The notes under the pieces are model-generated. The model was not told the DNA's origin and did no database searches. It saw nothing but the letters and a program-made list of their open reading frames with translations. This document shows positions 24,926 to 35,398 of a stretch of 64,000 nucleotides of DNA, in pieces. Position 1 is the stretch's first letter, and each line of letters starts with the position of its first letter. The stretch is from assembly GCF_025949695.1 (NCBI RefSeq), contig NZ_JAPDFL010000001.1:1594001-1658000 (forward strand). The letters are read 5' to 3'. The stretch is from Pararhodobacter zhoushanensis (lineage in GTDB: Bacteria > Pseudomonadota > Alphaproteobacteria > Rhodobacterales > Rhodobacteraceae). The translations under genes and the position numbers were made by a program.

Positions 24926-25630
24926 TCAAACCATGTCAGCATCCCCCGCCAGCCGCACCTTTTCCGCATCACGCCAGTCGCGCAGCAGCCGCAAGCGGCG
25001 CACCGGATAGCGCTGGTCGCTGACGGTGCAGGCGGCGATGCGGTCATTGCGGAAATGGCGCACGGACTGGCGCAGCTCGCACCAGGCAACGATGACCTGA
25101 GTTGTGTCGAAGAACCCCATGGCAAAAGGCCAGATCACGCGCTGGCTTTGCGTGTCGGCCTTGTCGCGGTAGAGGATCTCGGCCTTGCGCTCGTCCCGGA
25201 TCGCACCGCGCAGCGCGGGCATGAAGGGGGCCGATACACTCGGCGCGCGCGGCACCAGCAAGGGCGAGGTGTCGACGAAGAGCCGCAGATCCTCGGGCAG
25301 CACCGCACCGATGCGCGCCAGAGCCTCGCTCGCCGCCCCGGCCAGTGCCGGGTCGCCGCGCCCGGCAACCAGCCGCGCGCCCAGCACCAGCGCTTCCAGC
25401 TCATCGCGCGAGAACATCAGCGGCGGCAGCAGGAAACCGGGGCGCAGGACATAACCGACCCCGGCCTCGCCCTCGATCACCGCGCCCTGTGCCCGCAAGG
25501 CGTCGATATCGCGGTAGACGGTGCGCAGCGAGGTGCCGGTTTCCTCGGCGATGCGCGTTGCCGCCAGCGGACGGCGATGGCGGCGCAGGATCTGCAGCAC
25601 GGCAAGGAGGCGTTCAGAGCGGGTGGTCAT
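24926..25630 (-). CDS. YafY/DeoR-type regulator with WYL domain
   Basis: A 234-residue regulator. The N-terminal winged helix reads MTTRSERLLAVLQILRRHR then TRIAEETGTSLRTVYRDIDAL, the standard YafY/HTH_11 pattern. The rest is a WYL-type ligand domain with LRGAIRDERKAEILYRD and WPFAMGFFDTTQVIVAWCELR, followed by the RHFRNDRI segment. WYL proteins often sense nucleic acids or nucleotides. A start 12 codons upstream is possible but MTTRSERLL is the family start. It probably controls the VOC-EVE pair downstream, 46 bases away. Confidence 0.82.
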   Translation of the reverse strand: MTTRSERLLAVLQILRRHRRPLAATRIAEETGTSLRTVYRDIDALRAQGAVIEGEAGVGYVLRPGFLLPPLMFSRDELEALVLGARLVAGRGDPALAGAASEALARIGAVLPEDLRLFVDTSPLLVPRAPSVSAPFMPALRGAIRDERKAEILYRDKADTQSQRVIWPFAMGFFDTTQVIVAWCELRQSVRHFRNDRIAACTVSDQRYPVRRLRLLRDWRDAEKVRLAGDADMV

Positions 25631-25676
25631 GGCGCGCAGGATCGCGCAGGCGGCGGGCGACCACAAGCGGTAGAGC

Positions 25677-25745
25677 AGGGGGCCTTCCGCCCCCCTCTTC
25701 GGCTGACGCCGAATTCACCCCCGAGGATATTTAGGGACAGATGAT
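25677..25745 (-). repeat. Intergenic terminator-like element, copy 6 (reverse)
   Basis: On the minus strand it reads ATCATCTGTCCCTAAATATCC, then TCGGGGGTGAATTCGGC with GTCA loop, then GGGGGGC/GCCCCC. It is almost the same as the element at 19813. It lies just past the stop of the pobR-like gene. Confidence 0.7.
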
Positions 25746-25752
25746 CGGGCGC

Positions 25753-26649
25753 TCAGGCGGTGTCTTCGAGGCGTCGACGAAAGGCGCGCGGCGAGAGGCC
25801 GGTGGCACGGGTGAAGACGCGGGTGAAATAGGCCGGGTCTTCGTATCCCAGCGCGTAGGCGATGCGCGATACGGGCAAGTTCGTGTACACGAGGTTGCGG
25901 CGGGCCTCGCGGATCAGGCGATCCTCGATCAGGACCGAGGCCGGGCGGCCGGTGGCCGCGCGGGTGACGCGCGACAGGTGGGCGGCGCTGACGGACAGCG
26001 CCTTGGCATAGTCGGCCACGCCCCAGTGCCGCAGATACTGCGCGTCGATCAGCGATTCGAACCGGGCGAGCAATGCCGGGCTGGCGTTGGGACCGGCCAC
26101 CGTGCCCCGCTGAGCCAGCGCGCGGGCGGTCTGGCCCAGCAGCAACCCCGCCAGCGACCGCAGGATCTGCGCGCGGGCAAAATCGCGCCCGTCATAGGCG
26201 CTGAAGATCGCGGCCATGGTGGGGGGGATGTCGGCCTGAACCGTCAGGATCGCCGGTTTTGCGAGGATTTCACGCAGGCCTTCGCCGGTTTGCAGGCTCT
26301 GGTCCAGCATCTCGGCGGCGAAGGTGACGACAAAGCCATGGGTTTCGGGTGTAAAGGAAAACCCGTGCACCACGCCGACCGGCACATTGACCAGCGAGCC
26401 GGGCGGCAGCGCGTGGCGCTGGCCATCCAGCGTGGCCGTGCCGCCACCGCTTTGCAACAACAGCAACTGGTGCAGGCGGGCATGGCGGTGCACGCTGAGT
26501 TCCCAGTCGTGCAGGCGCGAGCGGATGCCGATGGTTTCGCAATGCACCACGTCGGGCAGGTCGTCGGCCTCGCCAAAGAGGTTGAAGTTGGGGATCGGGG
26601 GGCAGGGGCGCGGGTCATGCGCGATTTGTACAAGTTTTGGCTCGCCCAA
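25753..26649 (-). CDS. pobR: AraC-family regulator, PobR-like
   Basis: A protein of about 298 residues: N-terminal cupin-like domain with HDWELSVHRHARLHQLLLL and GSLVNVPVGVVHGF, and a C-terminal pair of AraC helix-turn-helix motifs ending YEDPAYFTRVFTRATGLSPRAFRRR. The gene is divergent from pobA, the standard arrangement for the AraC-type PobR that activates 4-hydroxybenzoate hydroxylase when the substrate is present. The start is uncertain: the first in-frame codon is a TTG, and no ATG lies close to the conserved region beginning IPNFNLFGEADDLPDVVHCE. Confidence 0.82.
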   Translation of the reverse strand: MGEPKLVQIAHDPRPCPPIPNFNLFGEADDLPDVVHCETIGIRSRLHDWELSVHRHARLHQLLLLQSGGGTATLDGQRHALPPGSLVNVPVGVVHGFSFTPETHGFVVTFAAEMLDQSLQTGEGLREILAKPAILTVQADIPPTMAAIFSAYDGRDFARAQILRSLAGLLLGQTARALAQRGTVAGPNASPALLARFESLIDAQYLRHWGVADYAKALSVSAAHLSRVTRAATGRPASVLIEDRLIREARRNLVYTNLPVSRIAYALGYEDPAYFTRVFTRATGLSPRAFRRRLEDTA

Positions 26650-26683
26650 GCCATTTCAAATATCGCGCATGTGCCTAATCTGA

Positions 26684-27907
<1,224 letters not shown>

Positions 27908-27971
27908 GGGATGTCCCACGATGGGACAGACCTGCGGTTCGTGAGATAACAACGGCTTGACCCGTCGCATT

Positions 27972-28006
27972 AACCCGGCCTTAGGCTTTGTCCCAAGGCC
28001 GGGTTT
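27972..28006. terminator. Bidirectional terminator between pobA and the TRAP permease gene
   Basis: AACCCGGCCTT (27972-27982) pairs perfectly with AAGGCCGGGTT (27995-28005) over 11 bp and is followed by T-rich sequence; it lies between convergent genes, 8 bases from the TRAP stop. Confidence 0.85.
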
Positions 28007-28013
28007 CTTGCGC

Positions 28014-29930
28014 CTACGCCGGTTTGCGGGTCTGGCGGAAGATCAGCACGCCGACCAGCGCCAGCCCGACAAGGCGGGCGGCGATGATCTGCGGTTCGCT
28101 GTCCGTGACCGGACTGGGCCAGATGACCAGCGCCGAGCCGACAGCCAGCCCCAGCCGCTCGACCCCCGACAGCGTCGCCAGAAACCAGCCGCCAAAAGCC
28201 AGCGTCAAACCGCTGACGCCGACGGCGGCCATAGCGGCAGAGAGGGTGATCTCGGTCGCGGTGCCGACCATCAACAGGCCCGGCATGGTGGCAAAGAGGA
28301 AGGGCACCAGCAGTTTCACAAAGCCCAGACGCACGGCTTCCACGGCGGTCTTGTTGGCATCCCCGCCCGAGATCGACGCCGCCGCATAGGCGGCCAGCGC
28401 GACCGGCGGCGTGATCGCGGAGACCAGCCCGTAATAGAAGATGAACATATGGGCGACTATGGGCTCCATCCCCATGCGGGTCAGCGCGGGGGCGACCAGC
28501 ACGGCGAGCAACAAATACGCCGCCGAGGTCGGCAGGCCCATGCCCAGAAAGAACGACACCAAGGCGGTGAGCGCCAGCAGGCCAAACAGGCTGCCCCCGG
28601 CGACATCGACGATCAGGCCCGAGAGCATCAGCGCCAACCCGGTCAGGTTGAGCACGCCGATCACCACCCCGGCGGCGGCAACGGCAACGACGATGGGCAG
28701 CGTGGCCATCAGCGTGTCACGGCAGACGAGGGCGAGGGCGACGAGGCCGACCCGCGTCTCGGCCCGCCACGGCGAGATCACCAGCGCGACGACCATGCAC
28801 ATCACGGCGGCGCGGGTGGGGGTGTAGCCCATCGCCAGAAACCCGATCAGGCCCAGCAGCGGCAGCAGCAGATAGCCGCGCCGGATCAGCACGTCCTTGA
28901 GCAGATGCAGACCGGCGGAGGTGTCGCGCGCAAGGTTCAGACGGCCTGCTTCCAGCCAGACGGCGATCATCAGCGCCAGCACATAGAGCAGACCGGGGAT
29001 CAGCGCGGCCAGCGCGATGGTGGCATAGGGAACGCCGATGATCTCGGCCATCAGGAAGGCGGCAGCGCCCATCACCGGGGGCAGGATCTGCCCGGCGGAT
29101 GACGCCGCAGCCTCGATCGCGCCGGCCAGATTGGCCGAATAGCCTGCGCGTTTCATGAGCGGGATGGTGAAGGTGCCGGTGGTCACCACATTGGCCACAG
29201 CCGAGCCGTTGATCGTGCCCAGCATGGTCGAGGACAGCGCCGCCGTCAGGCCCGGCCCGCCGCGCATCCGCCCGGTGAGGCCGCGCGCGAGATCGACGAA
29301 AACCTCGCCGGTGCCGATCTTCATCAGCAGATTGCCGAGCAGGGCGAAGAGGAAGATATACTGCACGGCCACGCCCATCGGGACGCCGTAAATGCCTTCG
29401 GTCGAGAGCATCAGCATCGAGGCAAGGCGGCGCAGGGTATAGCCGCGATGGCCGTATTCGCCGGGGATCAGGTGGCCCAGCATGGCATAGCCGACAGCCA
29501 GCACGACCAGAACCAGCAGCGCCCAGCCGACGCTGCGAATGACCAGAAGGACCAGCGCGGCCATCAGCCCGGCGAAGATCCACATATCAATGGATTGCGC
29601 CATGCCGCCGCGCATGACGATGGCCATGTAGCTGTCCTGGATATGCAGGCCCGGCAGCAAGGCCAGCGGCGCCAACGCGTAGCTGAGGGCGCGCAGCCAG
29701 AGCCATTTGCTTTTGAGCCCCACCACCAGCAGGCCCCCCGCCGCGATCAGCGAGAAGAACATCGCCCGCAGAACGAGCGCGGTGATCAGGCCGAAATACG
29801 CGCCGTAAATCACCAGTGTCGTGGCCGCCACCGCAAGGGTGGCGACCATGAGAGAGATCAGCGTGGTCTCGGCGGTCGAGCGGTGTGGCGCTTCAAGTCT
29901 GAGCGCCGAGATCCAGTCGTTGATCATCAT
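28014..29930 (-). CDS. TRAP transporter fused permease (TAXI type)
   Basis: A 638-residue membrane protein in which the small (about four-helix) and large (about twelve-helix) TRAP permease subunits are fused. The large domain shows the TRAP-T landmarks NGSAVANVVTTGTFTIPLMKRAGY, AAASSAGQILPPVMGAAAFLMAE and GMGLPTSAAYLLLAVLVAP, which are characteristic of TAXI-family fusions. It uses an ion gradient with the periplasmic binding protein encoded just upstream (10 bases apart). TAXI systems have been linked to glutamate, 2-oxoglutarate and other acids; the substrate here is unknown, though pobA is the next gene. Confidence 0.9.
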   Translation of the reverse strand: MMINDWISALRLEAPHRSTAETTLISLMVATLAVAATTLVIYGAYFGLITALVLRAMFFSLIAAGGLLVVGLKSKWLWLRALSYALAPLALLPGLHIQDSYMAIVMRGGMAQSIDMWIFAGLMAALVLLVIRSVGWALLVLVVLAVGYAMLGHLIPGEYGHRGYTLRRLASMLMLSTEGIYGVPMGVAVQYIFLFALLGNLLMKIGTGEVFVDLARGLTGRMRGGPGLTAALSSTMLGTINGSAVANVVTTGTFTIPLMKRAGYSANLAGAIEAAASSAGQILPPVMGAAAFLMAEIIGVPYATIALAALIPGLLYVLALMIAVWLEAGRLNLARDTSAGLHLLKDVLIRRGYLLLPLLGLIGFLAMGYTPTRAAVMCMVVALVISPWRAETRVGLVALALVCRDTLMATLPIVVAVAAAGVVIGVLNLTGLALMLSGLIVDVAGGSLFGLLALTALVSFFLGMGLPTSAAYLLLAVLVAPALTRMGMEPIVAHMFIFYYGLVSAITPPVALAAYAAASISGGDANKTAVEAVRLGFVKLLVPFLFATMPGLLMVGTATEITLSAAMAAVGVSGLTLAFGGWFLATLSGVERLGLAVGSALVIWPSPVTDSEPQIIAARLVGLALVGVLIFRQTRKPA

Positions 29931-29940
29931 TCCGTTCCGT

Positions 29941-30867
29941 TTACTGGGCGTCGAAATAAGCAGCCGCGCCCGGGTGCATCGGGATCGGCACGTTCAGCGC
30001 GTCGGTGTTGTTGATCCGGCGGGCGATGCCGTGGACCTGGATCAGCTGGTCGAGGTGATCGAAGATGGCGGCGGTCATGCCCTCAACCAGCGCCGGGTCG
30101 GCGTCGGTGCGGGTGAAGATCGTCGCCGGGTCGTTGATCACGGTGATGTCCTGCGTCACATCCGGGTAGGTGCCGGCAGGGATGTCGTAAAGCTGGTAGA
30201 AAGGGAACTCTTCGAGCATGCCCGCAACGGTGGCGGCATCGACGCTGAGCAGCACCATATCGGCGCGCGCATCAAGGTCGATCAGCGCCGCGACCGGCGC
30301 ACCGGCCAGCACGACAGCCGCATCCACGGTGCCATTGGTCAGCGCATCGACGCCCTCGCTGTAGGACAGGAACTGTGCATTGTTGGCATCAAAGACGCCG
30401 TAGGCTTCGAGCAGGCGCATGGCCAGAACGGCTGCGTTCGACCCCGGAGGGCCCATGCTGACCGGGTGCCCGGCGAGATCCGAAAGCGAGGTGATGCCGG
30501 TCTGCGCCGTGGTCGCGATCTGCAGCACGGCGGGGTAGAGATACGCCATCGAGGCGACATCCTGCGGATCGCCCTCGAACGCGCCGATGCCGTTGGCGGC
30601 CTCGTACAGCGTCGAGGACGACGAGAAGCCCATCTCCATCTCACCAGCGGCGGTGCGGCGGATGTTCTCGACCGAAGCGCCGGTGACTTCGGCGCGGGCG
30701 GTGGTGTCGGGCATGTGCTCGGTGATCAGGTCTGCCATGCCGGCGCCCAGCACGTAGAACAGCCCGCCGGTGCCGCCGGTGCCGATGGAGACGCGTTGCT
30801 GCGCCGTGGCGGGGACGGCGAGCGCGGTCGCCAGTGCCGCAAGGGCGAGAGTTTTGGTGAAATTCAT
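29941..30867 (-). CDS. TAXI-family TRAP solute-binding protein
   Basis: A 308-residue periplasmic receptor with a signal peptide (ending ALAVPATAQ) and the TAXI signature VSIGTGGTGGLFYVLGAGMADLI, followed by ARAEVTGASVENIRRTAAGE and HPVSMGPPGSNAA. It feeds the fused permease downstream. The ATG follows GGGAGGACACC. The divergent region to the dienelactone hydrolase gene (30868-31004) holds the likely promoter of both, without a distinct operator. Confidence 0.92.
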   Translation of the reverse strand: MNFTKTLALAALATALAVPATAQQRVSIGTGGTGGLFYVLGAGMADLITEHMPDTTARAEVTGASVENIRRTAAGEMEMGFSSSSTLYEAANGIGAFEGDPQDVASMAYLYPAVLQIATTAQTGITSLSDLAGHPVSMGPPGSNAAVLAMRLLEAYGVFDANNAQFLSYSEGVDALTNGTVDAAVVLAGAPVAALIDLDARADMVLLSVDAATVAGMLEEFPFYQLYDIPAGTYPDVTQDITVINDPATIFTRTDADPALVEGMTAAIFDHLDQLIQVHGIARRINNTDALNVPIPMHPGAAAYFDAQ

Positions 30868-31004
30868 GGTGTCCTCCCTGGGGTTGCAGAGCGTTCGGCT
30901 TGCGGGCCGGTGGGGCTCGGCGTGTCGGGCGAGTTAGTCGGAAATCGTTGCGCTTGTCCAGTTTCCCACGACATATGGGGGCCATAAGCGCAAGGGAGCG
31001 GGCC

Positions 31005-31655
31005 ATGTTCAAGACAGTGACGGCAACGGACGGGCACAGCTTTGCGTGCTGGATGGAACCGGCGCAGGGGGTGCGGCGGGGCGGGCTGGTGATCTTGCAG
31101 GAGATCTTTGGCGTTACCGATCAGCTCAAGGGCGTCGCGCGGCAGTATGCGGCGCAGGGGATCGAGGTGGCGATTCCGGCGTTGTTCGACCGGCAGGAGC
31201 GCGACGCGGTGATTCCGTTCGATCAGGGCGCGCGCGGGCGCGCGCTGATGCTGGCCTCGGATCTGGAAGCGACGATGCGCGATGTGGCGGCGGCGGTGGC
31301 GGCGCTGGGCGGTCCGGTGGCGGTGATGGGGTTTTGCTGGGGCGGCGGGTTGGCGCTGCGGGCGGCGCAGGTGCTGGATATTGCCTGCGGCGTGTCCTTC
31401 TATGGCACAAGCCTGCCGCGGTATCTGGACAAACCGCTGGTCAAGCCGATGCAGGGGCATTTCGGCCTGAGCGACGACCACACCCCGCCCGAGGTGCTGG
31501 CGCAGGTGCGGGCGGCGATGCCGGGGTTCGGGATGCATCTGTATGAGGCCGGTCACGCCTTTGCCAATGACGCGCGGCCAGCCTCGTATGTCGCCGGGGC
31601 GGCGGAGCTGGCGCATGAGCGGACGGCGGCGTTTCTGGCGCAGCATCTGGGCTGA
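31005..31655 (+). CDS. Dienelactone hydrolase family protein
   Basis: A 216-residue alpha/beta hydrolase. The nucleophile is Cys111 in GFCWGGG, as in dienelactone hydrolase, with Asp157 or 158 (LSDDHT) and His184 (EAGHAF) completing the triad; QEIFG near residue 32 is the conserved oxyanion and Glu region. The classical enzyme converts dienelactone to maleylacetate, which would fit the maleylacetate reductase at 53 kb, but many paralogues have other esters or lactones as substrate. GGGAG stands ahead of the ATG at 31005. It converges with no gap on the TauE gene. Confidence 0.85.
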   Translation: MFKTVTATDGHSFACWMEPAQGVRRGGLVILQEIFGVTDQLKGVARQYAAQGIEVAIPALFDRQERDAVIPFDQGARGRALMLASDLEATMRDVAAAVAALGGPVAVMGFCWGGGLALRAAQVLDIACGVSFYGTSLPRYLDKPLVKPMQGHFGLSDDHTPPEVLAQVRAAMPGFGMHLYEAGHAFANDARPASYVAGAAELAHERTAAFLAQHLG

Positions 31656-32411
31656 TCAGAGCAGGGGCTCGATCCCCGACCAGATCAGCTGCAGCGCCAG
31701 CAGGAACAGGATGATGTCCAGCGCCTGTTTGAAGCGGGCATCGGTCAGGCGGTTGAGCACCCGCTTGCCGGTCCAGGTTCCGGCCAGCCCGCACAGGATC
31801 AGGGCAGCGATGAGCGGGGCCCAGACGGCATAGGCGAAGCCGAGCACGCCGAAGGCCACCGATTTGAGCAGGTGTTGCAGCGTCAGCAGCGATGCAGCGG
31901 TCGCCACATGGCTGTGGCGATCCATGTCGAGCGATTTGACGTAGGTGTTCACGAAGGGGCCTGAGGCGCCAAAGACCATCGACAGGATGCTGGTGACGGT
32001 GCCGGTCACCAGCGGCCAGTCGCGCATCCATGCCGGGGGCCTGGCCAGCACCGTCCAGATCAGGAACAGCCCGACGCCGATCAGCACGACAGAGGGCGGG
32101 ATGGAGATCACAAGGGACGCGCCGATGGCGATGCCAAGGATGATCCCGGCGCCGAAGCCCCAGACCGCGCTCCAGCGGATGTAGCGGGCCATCATCGCCG
32201 TGCGCCCTGCGTTCGAGCCGAATTGCACCACGCCATGCACCGGCACCAGAGCCAGTGGCGGCAGCAGCGAGGCCATGACCGCCAGCATCAACCCTCCGCC
32301 GCCGATGCCGAGAGAGATGGTGATGAAGCTGGCGATAAAGCTCGTCGCCATGAGCGCGAGCGCGACGGCGAGCGTGACATCGGGCGGCAGGTAGGGGGCG
32401 ATCAGGTCCAT
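31656..32411 (-). CDS. TauE/SafE family sulfite exporter-like permease
   Basis: A 251-residue membrane protein with seven to eight hydrophobic segments in two repeats. The first has GIGGGGLMLAVMASLLPPLALVPVHGVVQ and the second GASGPFVNTYVKSL, the conserved glycine-rich cores of the TauE family. These proteins export sulfite, sulfoacetate or other sulfonates, or have unknown cargo. It stands alone on the minus strand; 120 bases without a gene separate it from the gamma-glutamyltransferase gene. Confidence 0.82.
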   Translation of the reverse strand: MDLIAPYLPPDVTLAVALALMATSFIASFITISLGIGGGGLMLAVMASLLPPLALVPVHGVVQFGSNAGRTAMMARYIRWSAVWGFGAGIILGIAIGASLVISIPPSVVLIGVGLFLIWTVLARPPAWMRDWPLVTGTVTSILSMVFGASGPFVNTYVKSLDMDRHSHVATAASLLTLQHLLKSVAFGVLGFAYAVWAPLIAALILCGLAGTWTGKRVLNRLTDARFKQALDIILFLLALQLIWSGIEPLL

Positions 32412-32531
32412 CGCGGGGATCCGGTTGGCAAAAGATCAGACATTGGGCGCGTTGCAAAATCAGGTTGGTTTTGTGGCAGGTTTCGGACCACTCACCCGGT
32501 CAAGCCGGTCAGGAATGTTGGATAACTGCGA

Positions 32532-34325
32532 TCACCGCCCCACCGCATAGGCCTGCATCAGGCGCGGCGTCGCGGCGGCGCGCAGCAACCCGTCCGGGCG
32601 GCGGCTGACGGCGGTCAGGCGGCCGGCAGACCACGGGGCGGCAACTTGCAGATCGTGTCCGGCATCGCGCAGGGCTTGCAGAGTCGCCTCGGGGAAAGCC
32701 GGTTCGGCCAGCAGATGCGCCGCGCGAAAGCCGCGCGGATCGAAGCTGGCCTGCAGGTGTTCGGTGTGGAACAGCGGCGCGTCGATGGCCTCTTGCAGGT
32801 TCATTCCGTGATGGATGAGGCGCAGCAGGAAGGCCGATTGCCATTGATCCTGCTGGTCGCCTCCGGGCGTGCCGAAAGCCACGCGCGTGCCATCGGGCCC
32901 CCGCGCAAACGACGGCGACAGCGTGGTGCGCGGGCGGCGACCGGGGGCGAGAGAGCTGGGCAGGCCGTCATCCAGCCAGAACATCTGTGCGCGCGAATTG
33001 AGCGGCATGCCCAGCCCCGGCACGACGGGCGAGCTTTGCAGCCAGCCGCCCGAGGGCGTGGCGCTGACCATGTTGCCCCAGCGGTCCACCACGTCCAGAT
33101 GCACGGTGTCGCCGGGGGCCTTCAGGTGGCCCATCGTCGGCTCGCCGATCCCCGGGCCGGTGTTGTCGGCCCGCTTGGCCAGCCAGCGCTGGCGGAAGAC
33201 GGCAGCATCGGCCTGCCCTTCGAACCCGTGCAGCATCGAGGGGCGCAGCTGGTCCGAGGCGCGCTCGGTTATCAGCGCGCGGCGCTCAAGGCCATGGGCG
33301 CGCGACAGCAGGATCTCGGCCGGGATCTCGGCATCGGCGGGGTCGCCGTAATGCGCCTCGCGGTCGGCAAAGGCGAGTTTCAGCGCCTCGGTGACAAGGT
33401 GGACGAATTGCGGGCCGGTGGGGTCCATCGCGGCCAGCGGGTCGGCGGCGAGGGTTTGCAGCACCTGCAGCAGCACCGGCCCTTGCGACCAGAAGCCGCC
33501 CTTGTAGACCTGCCAACCGGCGTGGCGCACGGTGAGCGCGGGCTCATAGCTGGCCGACCATCCGGCCATATCCTGCCCGGTGAGCACGCCCTTGTGGCGC
33601 GCGCCGCTGGCGTCCATCACATGCGCATCGCGCATCCAGTCATCAATCGCCTGCGCGATGAAGCCTTGCGAGAACACTTTGCGGGCGGCGTCGATCTGCG
33701 CCTCGCGGCCTGTTGTCCCGGCGACTTCGGCGCACAGACGCTCCCATGTCGCGGCAAGATCGGGGTTGCAAAACAACGCGCCCGCCTTGGGCACGGCGTT
33801 GTCCGGCAGCCAGACGGCGGCCGAGGTCGGCCATTCGTCGCGGAAGAAATCGGCAAGGCCGGCGATGGCGGCGGTCGCATTGGCCAGCATCGGCACGCCG
33901 TTGCGCGCATAGTCGATGGCGGGGGCAAGGACATCGGCCAGCGGCCATGTGCCATGGTCGCGCAGCATCAGCATCCACGCATCGAAGGCGCCGGGAATGA
34001 CCGTGGCCAGCAGACCCGAGCCGGGGATCAGGTCCAGCCCCTGATCGCGGTAATGGGTGATCGTGGCCCCGGCGGGGGCGGTGGCCTGACCGCAGATCAT
34101 GGTCGGCTGGTCGTCATCGGCGGGCCAGATCATCGCGGGCATGTCGCCCAGCGGGCCGTTCAGATGCGGTTCGCAGACATGCAGCGTGAAGCCCATGGCG
34201 ACGGCGGCGTCATACGCGTTTCCGCCGCGCTCCAGCACCGACATGCCGACCGCCGAGGCGATCCAGTGGGTCGAGGACGTCATGCCGAAAGTGCCGGAGA
34301 GTTCGGGCCGGGTGGTGAAGCTCAT
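32532..34325 (-). CDS. Gamma-glutamyltransferase family protein
   Basis: A 597-residue Ntn-hydrolase that would self-cleave into two chains. The likely nucleophile is Thr407 in GDTVHLDVVD, followed by the conserved DRWGNMVSATPS and GLGMPLNSRAQMFW regions; the early part has ASAVGMSVLERGGNAYDAAVAM and a PGAFDAW motif. No signal peptide is visible, unlike periplasmic GGT, so it is probably cytoplasmic, as in GGT-like acylases or amidases. Its ATG overlaps the AbrB-like gene stop by four bases; the pair is divergent from a GntR regulator that probably controls it. Confidence 0.85.
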   Translation of the reverse strand: MSFTTRPELSGTFGMTSSTHWIASAVGMSVLERGGNAYDAAVAMGFTLHVCEPHLNGPLGDMPAMIWPADDDQPTMICGQATAPAGATITHYRDQGLDLIPGSGLLATVIPGAFDAWMLMLRDHGTWPLADVLAPAIDYARNGVPMLANATAAIAGLADFFRDEWPTSAAVWLPDNAVPKAGALFCNPDLAATWERLCAEVAGTTGREAQIDAARKVFSQGFIAQAIDDWMRDAHVMDASGARHKGVLTGQDMAGWSASYEPALTVRHAGWQVYKGGFWSQGPVLLQVLQTLAADPLAAMDPTGPQFVHLVTEALKLAFADREAHYGDPADAEIPAEILLSRAHGLERRALITERASDQLRPSMLHGFEGQADAAVFRQRWLAKRADNTGPGIGEPTMGHLKAPGDTVHLDVVDRWGNMVSATPSGGWLQSSPVVPGLGMPLNSRAQMFWLDDGLPSSLAPGRRPRTTLSPSFARGPDGTRVAFGTPGGDQQDQWQSAFLLRLIHHGMNLQEAIDAPLFHTEHLQASFDPRGFRAAHLLAEPAFPEATLQALRDAGHDLQVAAPWSAGRLTAVSRRPDGLLRAAATPRLMQAYAVGR

Positions 34326-35389
34326 GGCGCGTCCTTTTGACGGATGCGCATCAGGCGGGCGGCGATGGGGGCGCCGGTGATCACCAGAAGGATGCGCAGG
34401 ATATGGTGGACAACCACATAGCCCAGATCCGCGCCCGCGACGATGGCCAAGACGGTCATCTCGGCCTGACCGCCGGGCGCAAAGGCCAGAAACGCCTCGA
34501 CCGAGGGGGCGAGACCCAGCGCGTAGACGATTTCCGACATGATCGCGGCGAGCAGGGCAAGGATCAGCACGAAGCCGACGCCCGCCGCCACATCGCGCTT
34601 GATCTCGTGCAGGGTGACGCCGGTGTAGCCGACGCCGATGGCCGAGCCGATGAAGAACTGCGCGACATAGATCGCCTCGGCGGGCGGGCGGTGGTGGATG
34701 AACCCGGCCAGCGACAGCGCCCCGGTGACGATCAGCGGGCCAAGAATGGAGGCCCCGAAGAGGCCGATCTTCTCGCCGCCCTTCCAGCCGATCAGCCCGG
34801 CGGCGGCCATGATCAGCATCTCGCCGACCGGCAGATCGCGGGCGGGTTCGCCGACCGGGTGGGACATCGACGCGCCAAAGACCTGCGTGATCAGGATCGG
34901 GGCCAGCGTGACGATGATCAGCACGCGGGTGGCATGGATCAGCGACAGGGTGCGGGGGTTGGCCCCGGCCTCGGCCCCGAAAATGATCATGTCCTGCAAC
35001 CCGCCGGGCATGGCTGAATACCACGCGGTCGCCGCGTCATAGCCGCAGACCTTGCGGAAGAACGGCACGCCGATCAGGCCGATCAGCGCGATGTAGACCG
35101 GGATCAGGGCGATGGAGCCGATCATCGAGGGCAGGGTGGCGATCAGCGCCGGGGTCAGCGCGGCACCGACGGCAATGCCAAGAATGGTGCGCGCGCCGAC
35201 GCCGATCTGTCCGGTGCCGCGCAGGGGCATGCCCAGCAGCGCGGCGAGAAGGCAGGCGAACATCGGGCCGAAGAGGAAAGGCAGCGGCAGGCCGATCAGG
35301 ATAAACGCGACGGCGCCGACCATGGCCAGCACCAATGTCAGCGCGCTGCGTTGCCAGGGTGAGAGCGAGGTGAGGCGGGGGGTGGGCAT
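34322..35389 (-). CDS. AbrB-family membrane protein
   Basis: A 355-residue membrane protein with about ten hydrophobic segments in two repeated halves of the AbrB/PF05145 family (often mislabelled ammonia monooxygenase). Both halves carry the FGP/GP-rich turn (LPFLFGPMFACLLAALLGMP and LFGASILGPLIVTGAL) and an APGG motif (YSAMPGGLQDMIIFGAEAG and FAPGGQAEMTVLA). Function is unproven; its coupling to a gamma-glutamyltransferase-type enzyme suggests transport of the peptide or amide that the enzyme cleaves (inference). Confidence 0.75.
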   Translation of the reverse strand: MPTPRLTSLSPWQRSALTLVLAMVGAVAFILIGLPLPFLFGPMFACLLAALLGMPLRGTGQIGVGARTILGIAVGAALTPALIATLPSMIGSIALIPVYIALIGLIGVPFFRKVCGYDAATAWYSAMPGGLQDMIIFGAEAGANPRTLSLIHATRVLIIVTLAPILITQVFGASMSHPVGEPARDLPVGEMLIMAAAGLIGWKGGEKIGLFGASILGPLIVTGALSLAGFIHHRPPAEAIYVAQFFIGSAIGVGYTGVTLHEIKRDVAAGVGFVLILALLAAIMSEIVYALGLAPSVEAFLAFAPGGQAEMTVLAIVAGADLGYVVVHHILRILLVITGAPIAARLMRIRQKDAP

Positions 35390-35398
35390 GACAGCGTT

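Noticed and set aside
24086..25630. Phage-defence island
   Set aside because: WYL and EVE domains occur, but no nuclease, methylase, helicase or toxin gene is present around them.
32646..34340. Long plus-strand open frame opposite the gamma-glutamyltransferase gene
   Set aside because: No recognisable domain and typical antisense composition; the minus-strand enzyme is clear.
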